From NCBI GenBank assembly GCA_964291475.2, contig OZ220083.1:496001-560000 (forward strand): 64,000 nt of DNA, given 5' to 3'. The notes under the pieces were generated by a model, which saw only the letters and a program-made list of their open reading frames with translations, was not told the origin of the DNA and ran no database searches. Below, one piece after another: positions 26,877 through 36,657 of this stretch (positions are counted from its first letter, which is position 1; each line of letters begins with the position of its first letter). The DNA comes from DAOUKH01 sp964291475. Its GTDB lineage: Bacteria; Chloroflexota; Dehalococcoidia; SHYB01. The position numbers and the translations under genes were made by a program.

Positions 26877-26894
26877 GTGTACTACATAGTACAC
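26877..26894. promoter_or_regulatory. 18-bp perfect palindrome, probable operator of the XRE gene
   Basis: GTGTACTACATAGTACAC is perfectly symmetric and touches the XRE start codon. On the minus strand it includes TACTAT, a -10-like box 9 bases before the ATG, so a dimer bound here would block transcription start. Confidence 0.7.
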
Positions 26895-26940
26895 ACTCGT
26901 CTGCGCGAGTCAAGTCTTCTTCAAGACGCGGAGGCGGCGC

Positions 26941-28036
26941 CTACAGTAGGCTGAGCTGTTGCTCGCCGGTGGGGAAGGCGGAGACGCCGACGCCAAGGAG
27001 GCGGAATCGGCGGCCGGGGGCGATCTCGCGGCGGAGCAGCTCTCGGGCGGTGGCGGCGAGATCATCGGGCCCGCCGATGGGAGCGGGGCGGGTGGCGCTC
27101 CGGGTGAATGTGGTGAAGTCGGCGAGGCGGAGCTTGATGGTGACCGTCCTGCCCCAATGGCCTTGCTTCTGGAGACGCTCCCCGACGCGGCGGCTGAGGC
27201 GGTCGGCGGCGGCGAGCAGGGCATCGGCGTCTTCGAGGTCTGTCTCGAAGGTGGTCTCGGCGCTGACCGACTTGGCGCCGGAGCGGGGAGCGACCTCGCG
27301 GTGGTCCTCCCCACGGGCGTGGCGCACCAGCTCAGGGCCGCGCCGCCCAAAGCGCCGCCGGGCCCATTCGTCGGACTTGGCGGCGAGCTCGCCGAGGGTC
27401 GCTATACCCTCGTCTTCGAGCAGCTTGCTGGTCTTCGGGCCGATGCCGGGGAGCTTGCGGGTGGGGAGCGGAGCGAGGAAGGCCGGCTCGTCCCCCGGGG
27501 CCACGACGCAGAGCCCGTCGGGCTTGTCCATGTCGCTGGCGATCTTGGCGACCGACTTGGAGGGGGCGAGGCCGATGGAGACGTTGAGGCCGGTGGCGCG
27601 CTTGACCTCGGCCTTGAGGCCCTCGGCCACGGCGCGGGGGGAGGCGCGGCGCGCCGCGGCGGTGACATCGAGGTAGGCCTCGTCGAGCGAGGCGGGCTCG
27701 ACGACCGAAGCAGTGGCGCGGAAGATGGCCATGACGCGGCGAGAGACCTCGCCGTAGCGGTCGAACCTGGGCGGGACGACGACGGCGCGGGGGCAGCGGG
27801 CGACGGCGGTCCGCATCGGCATGGCGGAGTGGACGCCGAAGGCACGGGCCTCGTAGGAGCAGGCGGCGACGACGCCCCGCCGCTCGGGCGAGCCCCCGAC
27901 GAGCACCGGCTTGCCGCGCAGGTCGGGGTTGTCCAACTGCTCGACGGAGGCGTAGAAGGCGTCGAGGTCGGCGTGAATGATGACGCTCGGCCACGGCTGA
28001 GGACGCCGTCGAGGACTGCGGCGATGGGCTGGTCAT
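26941..28036 (-). CDS. dinB: DNA polymerase IV (Y-family), 5' frameshift
   Basis: Translesion polymerase. The main frame reads IIHADLDAFYASVEQLDNPDLRGKPVLVGG onward, with the catalytic YLDVT region as SLDEAYLDVTAA and the helix-hairpin-helix LPGIGPKTSKLLEDEGI. It has no start codon upstream of VIIHADLD in that frame. An ATG at 28036, preceded by GGAG, opens MTSPSPQSST in another frame, and a one-base change near 27985 joins the two. The little-finger domain runs to the end (RRFRLLGVGVSAF). The error is probably in the sequence. Confidence 0.85.
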
Positions 28037-28144
28037 GTCGCGCTCCGCCTTCGCGGCGACTATAGCACCGGGCGGCAGGTGGAGGGAGCGGGGGCTGTCG
28101 CGGCACATCTGGGTGACGGTTCGCCTTGGCGACGCTCCACGAGA

Positions 28145-28395
28145 CCCTTTGGGGGATAAGGAACGGGCGATTCGCGAATCGCCCCTACAGGGGAGGGCGC
28201 CAGCCTCCGTCGCGCGTTGCGCAAGGGTCTCCGGGGGGAGAAGAGGAGGAACCTCCCGGCCCCTCCCAGGCTCCTCCGAGGCACCCGAGGGGCGCGTGCC
28301 TCAGTCCCTCCCAGAGGGAGGGAGGTTTAAGCGCGCGCCCATAAGAGGGGCGCCCCTACACGGGAGGCGGGAACGGGGCGAGTCGCGACTCTCGC
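28145..28395. repeat. Dispersed repeat cluster between dinB and ftsH
   Basis: The 384-bp gap holds no gene. It contains GGCGATTCGCGAATCGCC near 28167, TTGCGCAAGGGTCTC near 28219, GGGGAGAAGAGG, and CAGTCCCTCCCAGAGGGAGG near 28300-28325. Confidence 0.75.
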
Positions 28396-28420
28396 GGGTG
28401 CGCCGGAGGAGGGGTGGCTG

Positions 28421-30283
28421 CTACGCGCCGACGGCGGGGAGGGGTTCGGGGTCGTCGCCCATGGGGAGGGCGGGCTGCGTTCCGCCCCCGACGAGGAGGT
28501 CGGCGAGCTGGTCGCCGTCGAGGGTCTCGACTTCGATGAGGCGGCCGGCGAGGCGGTCGAGGCGGGCGCGGTTCTCGGTGAGGATGCGCTTGGCGGTGGC
28601 CTTGCTCTTTTCGAGGAGCTTGCCGATCTCGGAGTCGATTTCCTCGGCGACGGCGTCGCTGTAGTTGCGGCCCTGGGCGAGTTCTTTGCCGAGGAAGACC
28701 ATGCTGCTCTCGTCGAAGGCGCGGGGGCCGAGGCTCTCGCTCATGCCGAACTCGGTGACCATGCGGCGGGCGATCTTGGAGGCCTGCTGGAGGTCGTTGG
28801 ACGCCCCGGTCGTGACCTCGCCGAAGACGATCTCCTCCGCCGTCTTGCCGCCCATCATCACCGCCATCTGGGCCTCAAACTGCCCCTTGCTGTAGAGTCC
28901 GCGGTCCTCCTCGGGGAGCATGCGGGTGTAGCCGCCGGCGGCGCCGCGGGCAACGATGGTGACCTTGTGGACGGGGTCGGCGCCGGGGACGTGGGCGGCG
29001 ACGATGGCGTGGCCGGCCTCGTGGTAGGCGATGACCTTCTTCTCCTTGTCGGAGACGCGGCGGCTCCGGCGCGCGGGTCCGGCTATGACGCGGTCGACGG
29101 ACTCCTCGAACTCGTCGGCGCCGATGCTGTCCTTGTTCTCCCGCGCGGCGAGGATTGCCGCCTCGTTGACTAGGTTTGCGAGGTCGGCGCCGCTGAAGCC
29201 GGCGGTCTGCTTCGCCAGGGTGTTCACGATGACCGTCTCGTCAAGCGGCTTCCCCTTGAGGTGGACGCCGAGGATCGCCTCGCGGCCCTTGATGTCGGGC
29301 AGGTCGAGGACGACACGCCGGTCGAAGCGGCCGGGCCGGAGCAGGGCGGGGTCGAGGACGTCCGGGCGGTTGGTCGCGGCGATGACGATGACGTTGGTGC
29401 GCTCATCGAAGCCGTCCATCTCGACCAAGATCTGGTTAAGGGTCTGCTCACGCTCGTCGTTGCCGCCGCCGACCCCCGCGCCGCGGTGCCGTCCCACCGC
29501 GTCGATCTCGTCGACGAATAGGATGGCCGGGGCGTTTTCCTTGGCCCGGCGGAAGAGGTCGCGGACGCGGCTGGCACCGACGCCGACGAACATCTCGACG
29601 AACTCGCTGCCGCTGATGGAGAAGAAGGCGACCCCGGCCTCGCCGGCGACGGCCTTGCTGATGAGCGTCTTGCCCGTGCCGGGCGGGCCGACGAGCAGCA
29701 CGCCCCGTGGAATCCGGGCGCCGACCCTGGCGAACTTCTCAGGGTTCTTGAGGAACTCAACGATTTCCGCGAGCTCGACCTTCGCTTCGTCGACGCCGGC
29801 GACGTCCTGGAAGGTAATGGTCGGTCTATCTTCGGTGATCTGCCGCGCCTGGCTGCGGCTGAAGTTCATCGTCTGGTTCAGGCTGCCGCGCGTCCGGCGG
29901 AAAAGGTAGATGAGGAGCGCCCCGAAGAGGATGAGGGGGAGGAAAGAGATGAGGAGGCCGCCGAAGTTGAAGCCGGTGCTCTTGACGATGACCTCGACGC
30001 CGTTGGAGCCCGTCTCGACCCCGGCCTCGCGCAGAATCTCGACAACCGAGGCACCGGATTCCTTCCGCGATTCGTACTCCTGGTCGCCGGCGGTGAGGAC
30101 GGTGAGCTTGTCGCCCTCGACCTGAATCGTGGCGATTTCGCCGGCCTGGGCCATCTCCACGACTTCGCTGAGCGCGAGCTCGGGGGTTGAGCTCGGGGAG
30201 CGCAGCAGGATGAGCAAGATGATCGCGACCGCGGCGATCAGCAGAATCCATCCAATGGGGTTAGGACGAACCGCCGGCTTCAA
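28421..30283 (-). CDS. ftsH: ATP-dependent zinc metalloprotease FtsH
   Basis: Membrane AAA+ protease for damaged membrane and regulatory proteins. 620 aa. Two membrane spans, about residues 10-27 and 108-128, flank a periplasmic domain. AAA module: GPPGTGKT (199-206), Walker B ILFVDEID (254-261) and the second-region-of-homology ATNRPDVLDPALLRPGRFD. Zinc site HEAGH at 421-425. The C-terminal tail is Pro- and acid-rich. No neighbour is in operon with it. Confidence 0.96.
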   Translation of the reverse strand: MKPAVRPNPIGWILLIAAVAIILLILLRSPSSTPELALSEVVEMAQAGEIATIQVEGDKLTVLTAGDQEYESRKESGASVVEILREAGVETGSNGVEVIVKSTGFNFGGLLISFLPLILFGALLIYLFRRTRGSLNQTMNFSRSQARQITEDRPTITFQDVAGVDEAKVELAEIVEFLKNPEKFARVGARIPRGVLLVGPPGTGKTLISKAVAGEAGVAFFSISGSEFVEMFVGVGASRVRDLFRRAKENAPAILFVDEIDAVGRHRGAGVGGGNDEREQTLNQILVEMDGFDERTNVIVIAATNRPDVLDPALLRPGRFDRRVVLDLPDIKGREAILGVHLKGKPLDETVIVNTLAKQTAGFSGADLANLVNEAAILAARENKDSIGADEFEESVDRVIAGPARRSRRVSDKEKKVIAYHEAGHAIVAAHVPGADPVHKVTIVARGAAGGYTRMLPEEDRGLYSKGQFEAQMAVMMGGKTAEEIVFGEVTTGASNDLQQASKIARRMVTEFGMSESLGPRAFDESSMVFLGKELAQGRNYSDAVAEEIDSEIGKLLEKSKATAKRILTENRARLDRLAGRLIEVETLDGDQLADLLVGGGTQPALPMGDDPEPLPAVGA

Positions 30284-30535
30284 GTCCTGGCCCTCCTCGG
30301 CCGCGCCGGTACTCCCGTTTCGGCCCGCCCAGACGAGCCGATGCGCTTCCTACAAGGTCATTGTAGCACTTGGGCAACGGATGTACCGGCTGTACAAATT
30401 GGTACGCGCCGGAGTAGCGGCCGGCTTCGCGGCAAGGTTTGCCGGAAGGCGAGAACGACGCCCCTTGATTAAAGGTAACTACATCATGTAGTGTTTGTTG
30501 TCGTCTCTAGTACATGTCAGCGTGATTGGAGATTC

Positions 30536-31399
30536 ATGGGTCTGCGGTGGCGCGCCCGATCTCTCGCCCTGTTGGTGGCACTCGCCGGGCTCCTCGTTGT
30601 CAGTCTCTTGCCGGGGGTGGGCTCGGCCCAGGGCGGCATCGCGGTGTTCACGGGGCGGGTGACGATCGACGGTGCGCCGGCCCCGGCGGACACGGTAGTG
30701 CGGTTGTCCCTGCAGTCGTCGGGTGCGGAGTTGGGGCTGGGCCGCACGGGGAACGGAGGGCTTGACCCCGACCAGTACCGCATCGACGTGCAGCAGTCGG
30801 CAGTGGCGCCGGGCGCCATTGTCGAGTTCGCTCTGGTCGATCCCGCCACGGGCGCGGTGCGGCCGACCCTTGAGCGGCCCACGGCGATGAACCGGGCCAA
30901 CTTCGTGATCACGACCGACCTGAACTTCACACTTGGGGCGGTGACGCCCACGCCGAGGCCCGCTGCTACCGCCACGCCGGTCCCGACGGCTACGCCGACG
31001 GCGGTCCCCACGGAAACGCCGACTCCAACCGCCACGCCGGTCCCGCCCACGGCGACGCCGACGCCAACCCCGACGCCGTTCCCCACGTCGACGCCGTTCC
31101 CCACGGCTGCGCCGACGCCCACACCCCCGCCGACGGCCACCCCGGCTCCGGAACCCACGGCCACGCCTGTCCCCGCGGCTACGCCGGTCCCACCGACGGC
31201 GACCCCCGAACCCACCGCGACGGCCGTGCCGCCCACGGCGACGTCCTTGCCGCCGACAGCCACGGCCGCACCCACGGCGACGCCGGAGGACTCCGGCGGC
31301 GATGAGAGTTCCCTGGCGGTGGTCTGGATCATCATCGCCATCGTCGGCGTGGCGGCGGTGGGACTGGCGCTGTTTATCTGGAGGAACCAGCGGCGCTAG
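30536..31399 (+). CDS. Surface protein with Pro/Thr stalk and C-terminal membrane anchor
   Basis: 287 aa from ATG 30536, preceded by GGAG; an upstream frame extension lacks support. The N-terminal signal peptide is ARSLALLVALAGLLVVSLLPGVGSAQG. A beta-rich domain (about residues 35-135) has GRVTIDGAPAPADTVVRL and looks Ig or carboxypeptidase-regulatory-like. It is followed by a 120-residue stalk of PTATP-type repeats, then a membrane helix VVWIIIAIVGVAAVGLALFIW and the basic end RNQRR. Topology suggests a cell-wall-spanning display protein of the kind common in Chloroflexota. Ligand unknown. Confidence 0.78.
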   Translation: MGLRWRARSLALLVALAGLLVVSLLPGVGSAQGGIAVFTGRVTIDGAPAPADTVVRLSLQSSGAELGLGRTGNGGLDPDQYRIDVQQSAVAPGAIVEFALVDPATGAVRPTLERPTAMNRANFVITTDLNFTLGAVTPTPRPAATATPVPTATPTAVPTETPTPTATPVPPTATPTPTPTPFPTSTPFPTAAPTPTPPPTATPAPEPTATPVPAATPVPPTATPEPTATAVPPTATSLPPTATAAPTATPEDSGGDESSLAVVWIIIAIVGVAAVGLALFIWRNQRR

Positions 31400-31404
31400 T
31401 CCCC

Positions 31405-31785
31405 GTCCTCTCCCCTGTAGGGGCACTCCTGGTAGCCGCCTGCTCCCCCACCCCCGCCCAACCCGGCCTTTGGCGCCGCCCCCGGTAGGGGCGACCCTCA
31501 TGGTCGCCCGTTCCCTACAACCACCGGCGGCCATCGAGACCCGCCGTCCCTTCCCCCTCCGGCCTCCCCCCGAGGGAGACCTTTGCGTAACCCTGAACCG
31601 AGTGGGGGAGCAGCGCCCTGCGGGCGCTCGCACGCCTAACGGCGCGCGCCCTCTCTCAAATCTCCCCCCAGAGGGGGAGAGGGAAGACCACCCCACTCCA
31701 CCCGTTTTCCAACCATCGGCGGAAGTTTTGCAAAGGTCTCCGAAGGGGGCACGCACCGCGTCGGTGCCTCCCGGCGGGCACAAAA
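31405..31785. repeat. Dispersed repeat cluster after the surface protein
   Basis: The 443-bp gap 31400-31842 has no gene. It contains a GGGGCGACCCTCATGGTCGCC module, two CTCCCCCC/GGGGGAG folds and a GTTTTGCAAAGGTCTC tail, then the terminator at 31788-31815. Confidence 0.75.
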
Positions 31786-31787
31786 GA

Positions 31788-31815
31788 AGAGGGGGCTCGA
31801 TTTCGAGCCCCCTCT
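31788..31815 (-). terminator. Rho-independent terminator of the peptide-binding lipoprotein gene
   Basis: A 13-bp perfect stem (GAGGGGGCTCGA arm) with a two-base loop, followed on the minus strand by TTCTTTTG. It lies 28 bp after the stop codon of the substrate-binding gene. Confidence 0.85.
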
Positions 31816-31842
31816 GTCCAGTCCGAAAGAAGTCGGATTGGG

Positions 31843-33939
31843 CTAGTCGTCGAGCCAGATGATCTCGGTGAGCTGGCCGCCCTGGTGGAAGGCCCGCCCG
31901 CCGCTCAGCTGCTGGTAGCTGTTGCGGACGCGGGAGCTCTGGACGTCGTAGCTGGCCTCGGTGATGGCCGGCATGTAGATCAGCTCCTTGATCGTCTCAG
32001 CGTAGTACTCCTGCATGAGTTCCTTCTCGCGCTCGAACTCGGGAGCAAGGGCCCACTCGTCGGCGATCTCGTCCATGCGCGCGTTATTGAAGCCGAAGTA
32101 GTTCTGGAGATCGTCGCTCTTGTTTTTCAGCGGCACGAAGGCACGGTGAGCGCCCGTCGCCCTCGTGTGGGTGACCAGGAACTCGTGGTTCTGAATGTCT
32201 ACCGGATTCACGAAGCCCGTCATGGAGTACAGGATCGAGATGTCGGGCACCTTCAAGACCTCGACCTCGATATCGAGCGCTTCGGCAATCGAAGCCCCTA
32301 GTGCAACGGTGTAGGTCGTATGGGTTGCGTTGTACTGGTGGTAGTAGAGGGTGAGCTTCTCGCCCGGCTCCTTGCCGGCCATCGCCCACAACTCCTTGGC
32401 GCGATCGGGGTCGTAGATGAACGGGTTCTCGTCGTCCGGGAGGTCGAGGCCCATCTGGCTGAGCGTCGGCGGGGTGTCCCAAAGGAGGCCCCAAGGCTGG
32501 GCCACGGGAGTCATGATCCAGGCGCCCTCGAAGAGGTTATCACCGATGCTCTGGTAGTCGATGGCCTTGGCGACGGCGAGGCGGGCGTTACGGTCGCCGA
32601 AGTACGGGTCGGGGAAGTTCTCCGTCGGGAGGTGCTTGAAGCCAAGGATCCTCGAGGTGTTTGAGGAAAGGAAGTACTCGATGATCTGGCACTGCGGGCA
32701 GCTCCGCCCGAAGTTGAGCGCGGACGACGGTCCGCTGATGCCGACGCTCAACCCGTTGTCGATCTGACCGGTGATGAAGCCGGAACGGGTGAGGTCGCCG
32801 CCGAGCACCTTGACCTGGTGCCGGTCGAGGTAAGGAAGCGGTTCGCCGTCGGCGCCGGTCTTGAAGTAGTCGGGGTTGGCATTGCCGCCCCACTCCACCT
32901 GGCGGTCGTAGTCGTCAAGGCGGAACGGGCCGGAGCCGACGGTGCGCTGGCTGTAGTCCCCTTCGAGGTTGAAGATCTCGGGCGGGACGACGCGGGCGTT
33001 GAACTGCGAGAAGTTCGCGGTGAAGTACGGGTCGGGTCCTATGAGGTTGAAGACCAGGGTCTTGTCGTCGACGACCTCCACGCTCTCCACGGCTTGGGCG
33101 TGTTGCTGCGCCGAGGGCGTTCCCTGGGGTTCGCCGTCGGGCTTGGTGAGCTTGCCCTGCCAGTAGTTCACGGTATGGACGACATCGTCGGAGACGACCG
33201 GCCTGCCGTAGAGGTCGGAAAGGTCCGTCGTGTAGCCGCGCGAGTCGGCCGGCATGTTGTGCCAGACGGCGTCGGGGTGAATCTTTATCGTCCACGAGGT
33301 GCCGTCGGCGTTGGACTCCCACTCGGAGATGAGGTCGCCGACGGGGAAGCAGCTTCCCGGATCGGCCTCGACCATGAGCGGGGAGAACTGGCAGGTGAAC
33401 AGCTTGTTGTAGACGAAGCTGATCGCGGTGGAGACGGTGTAGGAGCGGTTCAGGATTTGGTCCGTGCCGCTGCTGGGGCTCGGGAAGGCATAGGTATGCG
33501 TACCGCCGCGCTTCGGAGCCTGACGCCAGCTCTCAAGGCCGGGGCCCTGGAGCCACCGGAAGCCCTTGAGCACTTCGGCGACGCCGCCCAAACCAGGGAC
33601 GGGGGTGGCGGTGGGAACCTGCACGACGACGCGCGGTGTCGGAGTCGGCGCAGCCGTCGGCGCTTCCTGCGGAGCTGCGGTCTCAACGACAACGACCGGC
33701 GCCTGTGTGGGCGGTGTCGTCGGCGTCGCCTGGGGCGCCGCCGTCTGCACGACGACCTCGGGCGCTTTGGTCGGCGCGGGGGTTGCCGTCGGGACGACAA
33801 TCAGTGGCGCCTGGGTCGGCGGCGGCGGTGGCGGCGGCTCCGCTGTTGGATCGGCTCCGCCGCAGGCCGCTACGACGAGCGCGGTAATCACCGCGGCGGC
33901 GACAAGGCCGGTGAGCTGTCGACCTCTCTTTATCAACAT
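31843..33939 (-). CDS. ABC transporter substrate-binding lipoprotein, peptide/family 5 type
   Basis: 698-aa solute-binding protein, longer than the usual 530-600 because of a Pro/Ala/Thr spacer after the lipid Cys. The signal peptide ends VVAAC. The spacer runs about residues 25-110 with APTKAPEVVVQTAAP-type repeats. The SBP_bac_5 fold follows (ISFVYNKLF, SWTIKIHPDAVWHN, TVGSGPFRLDDYD, ARLAVAKAIDYQSIGDNLFEG). The ATG has GGAGGAAG upstream. No permease or ATPase is adjacent; the ATPase pair at 55982-58095 may serve it. The ligand may be a peptide or something else. Confidence 0.92.
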   Translation of the reverse strand: MLIKRGRQLTGLVAAAVITALVVAACGGADPTAEPPPPPPPTQAPLIVVPTATPAPTKAPEVVVQTAAPQATPTTPPTQAPVVVVETAAPQEAPTAAPTPTPRVVVQVPTATPVPGLGGVAEVLKGFRWLQGPGLESWRQAPKRGGTHTYAFPSPSSGTDQILNRSYTVSTAISFVYNKLFTCQFSPLMVEADPGSCFPVGDLISEWESNADGTSWTIKIHPDAVWHNMPADSRGYTTDLSDLYGRPVVSDDVVHTVNYWQGKLTKPDGEPQGTPSAQQHAQAVESVEVVDDKTLVFNLIGPDPYFTANFSQFNARVVPPEIFNLEGDYSQRTVGSGPFRLDDYDRQVEWGGNANPDYFKTGADGEPLPYLDRHQVKVLGGDLTRSGFITGQIDNGLSVGISGPSSALNFGRSCPQCQIIEYFLSSNTSRILGFKHLPTENFPDPYFGDRNARLAVAKAIDYQSIGDNLFEGAWIMTPVAQPWGLLWDTPPTLSQMGLDLPDDENPFIYDPDRAKELWAMAGKEPGEKLTLYYHQYNATHTTYTVALGASIAEALDIEVEVLKVPDISILYSMTGFVNPVDIQNHEFLVTHTRATGAHRAFVPLKNKSDDLQNYFGFNNARMDEIADEWALAPEFEREKELMQEYYAETIKELIYMPAITEASYDVQSSRVRNSYQQLSGGRAFHQGGQLTEIIWLDD

Positions 33940-34079
33940 TGCTTGCTTCCTCCAACTCTGGTCTAGCAACGGTCGTTTACGGCAAGCGCAATAGGCCGCC
34001 GCTAGGCGCGTCGCGTAAGGGTAGCGTCTCCCTACGACGTTTGGCAAGAGCCGCGGACTCTTGGAGAGCCACTCCCTCT

Positions 34080-34285
34080 GGAGACCCTTGCAAAACGGGG
34101 CTGCAGGCTGCATTGACATTGGCGCACCCCTCCCGATCCCCAACCTTCTCCCAGCGGGAGAGGGCGAAGACCGCCCCGCGCCACCCGCCGCGGGCTATCG
34201 ATGCCGTCCGTCCTCGCCCACCATCCGTAGGGGCGACCCTTGTGGTCGCCCGCCCTTCCGGCCTCCCCGCTGGAGCAGCACGCTA
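34080..34285. repeat. Dispersed repeat cluster before the squalene/phytoene synthase
   Basis: The 416-bp gap 33940-34355 has no gene. It has a reversed TTGCAAAACG tail, CTTCTCCCAGCGGGAGAGGG and a GGGGCGACCCTTGTGGTCGCCC palindrome. Confidence 0.7.
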
Positions 34286-34306
34286 AAGCCTCTTCTCCTC
34301 CTTGGG

Positions 34307-34312
34307 GTACAG
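34307..34312 (+). promoter_or_regulatory. Possible -10 box before the squalene/phytoene synthase
   Basis: TACAGT about 44 bp before the ATG at 34356; no clear -35 box. Confidence 0.3.
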
Positions 34313-34355
34313 TACGCATGGCTGCGAGCCGGTGAGGAAAGGGGGCGCGACCGGT

Positions 34356-35399
34356 ATGGCGACCGTGACGGAACGGGAGCGGCGCGAGCTGCTGACCGCG
34401 TTGCTGCGCGGGGTCTCGCGTTCCTTCTACCTCACGCTGCGGGCGCTTCCGGGCTCGGTGCGCGGCCAGATCGGCCTGGCCTACCTGCTCGCCCGCACCG
34501 CCGACACGATCGCCGACACGGCGACGCTCCCGCCGGACGAGCGCCTCGCACGGCTCCTCGCGTTCCGCGCGCAAGTGCAGGGACAAGCGGGGGCATGGAC
34601 GGCGCCGGAGGCCGAGGACCCCGCGGAGTGCCGGCTGCTCGAAGCCGCGCCGCGTGCCCTGGCCCTGCTCGACGATACCGCCGAGACCGACCGCGCGCGA
34701 ATCCGTTCCGTCGTGACAACCCTCACCGAGGGGATGGAGATGGACCTGCGGACGTTCCCGCAAGGGAAACCCGGCGCGTTGGTCGCCCTGCCCGGCCGGG
34801 CTGCCCTCGATCGGTACATCTACCTCGTGGCTGGCTGTGTCGGCGAGTTCTGGACGGAGATGACGATGGCTCACGACCCGGCGCTGCGGCACTGGGATGC
34901 CGAGGCCTCCGCGACGGCGGGCGTCCGATTCGGCAAGGCGCTGCAGCTCACCAACGTGCTCCGCGACGTCCCCCGCGACCTGCGCAAGGGCCGGTGTTAC
35001 TTGCCCGCCGACGAGCTCGCCGCACTGGGGCTGACCCCCTCCGACCTGCTGCACCCGGGGAAGTCGGAGCAAGCGTGGCCCGCCGTGGCGCCGCTGGTCC
35101 GGCTGGCGTTGGAGCACTACGAGGCGGCGGAGTCGTACATCCTGGCCATTCCGCGGCGCGCGGTGCGTCTGCGGCTGGCGGCGCTGTGGCCGGCGATCAT
35201 CGGCCTGCGCACGCTGGGGGCGCTGGCCCGCAACCCCCGTTGGCTCGACCCGGCCCGGCCGGCGAAGATCAGCCGGGGCGCCGTCTACCGCATCATGGCC
35301 CGCTCGTTCGTCGTTGCGCCGTCGAACGCGGCGGTGCGGGGATGGATGCGGGGCCTGCGCCGGAAGGTCGAGCGCGCCCTCGCGGCCCGGGCGCCGTAG
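34356..35399 (+). CDS. Squalene/phytoene synthase family protein
   Basis: 347-aa all-alpha prenyl synthase that condenses two C15 or C20 diphosphates head to head. The first Asp-rich motif is ARTADTIADTA and the second NVLRDVPRDLRKGRCYLP, both with intact acidic residues. Length and sequence are closer to squalene synthases (HpnC/D or SQS) than to CrtB, but I cannot separate these by eye. No hopanoid or carotenoid genes are adjacent. Start ATG 34356 follows GAGGAAAGG. Confidence 0.85.
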   Translation: MATVTERERRELLTALLRGVSRSFYLTLRALPGSVRGQIGLAYLLARTADTIADTATLPPDERLARLLAFRAQVQGQAGAWTAPEAEDPAECRLLEAAPRALALLDDTAETDRARIRSVVTTLTEGMEMDLRTFPQGKPGALVALPGRAALDRYIYLVAGCVGEFWTEMTMAHDPALRHWDAEASATAGVRFGKALQLTNVLRDVPRDLRKGRCYLPADELAALGLTPSDLLHPGKSEQAWPAVAPLVRLALEHYEAAESYILAIPRRAVRLRLAALWPAIIGLRTLGALARNPRWLDPARPAKISRGAVYRIMARSFVVAPSNAAVRGWMRGLRRKVERALAARAP

Positions 35400-35469
35400 G
35401 AGGGCCGCAGATTGACGCCCTCCGAGGGCGCCGATATGCTCGCCGCAACCCGCCCCTTCTGAGGAAGCC

Positions 35470-36639
35470 ATGCGCGCCGCCGCGGCCATCACCGGCATCG
35501 GAGAGACCGAGTACTCGAAGAACTCGGGGATGTCGGACAAGGCCCTCCAGCTTCAGGCGATCACCCGCGCTGTGGCCGACGCCGGCCTCACGCCGCACGA
35601 CGTCGACGGCTTCATCCCCAGCTCGATCGGCCCAGGCCTCACCGCCGAGGACTTCGTCGACAACATGGGCACGCCCGACCTGCGCTTCTCGGTCACGTTG
35701 CACATCGGCGGAGCAAGCGGGATCGCCGGCATCCAGGACGCCGCCATGGCGGTGGCCTCGGGGGTGGCGAACCACGTGGTGGTCGTGTCGGGTCGGAACG
35801 GCTCGTCGATGCACCGCATCTCGCATGCGCAGGCGGCGCGAGGCATCCAGGCGCCACACCGTCAGCACATGGTCTCGATGGAGTTCGAGGGCATCTACGG
35901 CGCGAACGTGCCCATGCAGTTCTACGCGCTGATCGCCCAGCGGCACATGCACCTCTACGGGACGACGAGCGAGCACCTCGGCGCGGTGGCGGTGACGATG
36001 CGCCGCCACGCGGGCATGAACGAGAAGGCGATCATGCGGGCCCCGATCACGATCGAGGACCACCAGGCCTCGCGCATGATCACCACGCCCTTTCACCTGT
36101 TCGACTGCTGCATCGAGACCGACGGCGCGACGGCGGTGGTCGTCTCGTCGGCGGAGCGGGCGGCCGACGCCAAGGACAAACCGGCGCGCATCCTGGGGAT
36201 CGCGGAGGGGCACCCCGACTCGCCGAGCTCGACGGCGACGCGCGTCGACCACGGCCGCGTCGGCATCGCCAAAGCCGCGCCGCGGGCCTTCGCCATGGCG
36301 GGCCTGACGCCACAGGATCTGAACCTGGCGATGTTCTACGACCCCTTCACCTTCATTCCCCTCTACACGCTGGAGAACCTGGGCATCGTCGGGCCCGGCG
36401 AGGGCGGCCCGTTCGTGGCCGAGGGAAACATCGGCCTCGGCGGCAAGCTGCCGGTGAACACCCACGGCGGCCTCCACTCGCAGGCCCATTCGCAGTCGGG
36501 CATGAACCACGTCGCCGAGGCGGTGAAGCAGTTGCGCGGGACGGCGGGACAGGCGCAGGTCGCCGACCCCGACCCTTGCGTCGTGACCGGCATGGGCGAT
36601 TTCGGCAACGGCGGCGTCATGCTGCTCTCGGCGCGGTAG
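35470..36639 (+). CDS. Thiolase-fold enzyme without catalytic Cys, second copy
   Basis: 389 aa. As at 4893-6053, the Cys position is Gly (LHIGGASGIAGIQ). The C-terminal region NTHGGLHSQAHSQSGMNH carries the His. It is followed by its own DUF35 partner 18 bp later and a SnoaL-like protein, which repeats the layout of the first locus. Probably an acyl-CoA lyase or aldolase rather than a thiolase. Substrate unknown. Confidence 0.85.
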   Translation: MRAAAAITGIGETEYSKNSGMSDKALQLQAITRAVADAGLTPHDVDGFIPSSIGPGLTAEDFVDNMGTPDLRFSVTLHIGGASGIAGIQDAAMAVASGVANHVVVVSGRNGSSMHRISHAQAARGIQAPHRQHMVSMEFEGIYGANVPMQFYALIAQRHMHLYGTTSEHLGAVAVTMRRHAGMNEKAIMRAPITIEDHQASRMITTPFHLFDCCIETDGATAVVVSSAERAADAKDKPARILGIAEGHPDSPSSTATRVDHGRVGIAKAAPRAFAMAGLTPQDLNLAMFYDPFTFIPLYTLENLGIVGPGEGGPFVAEGNIGLGGKLPVNTHGGLHSQAHSQSGMNHVAEAVKQLRGTAGQAQVADPDPCVVTGMGDFGNGGVMLLSAR

Positions 36640-36657
36640 CCGGCGGAGGACCACGTC

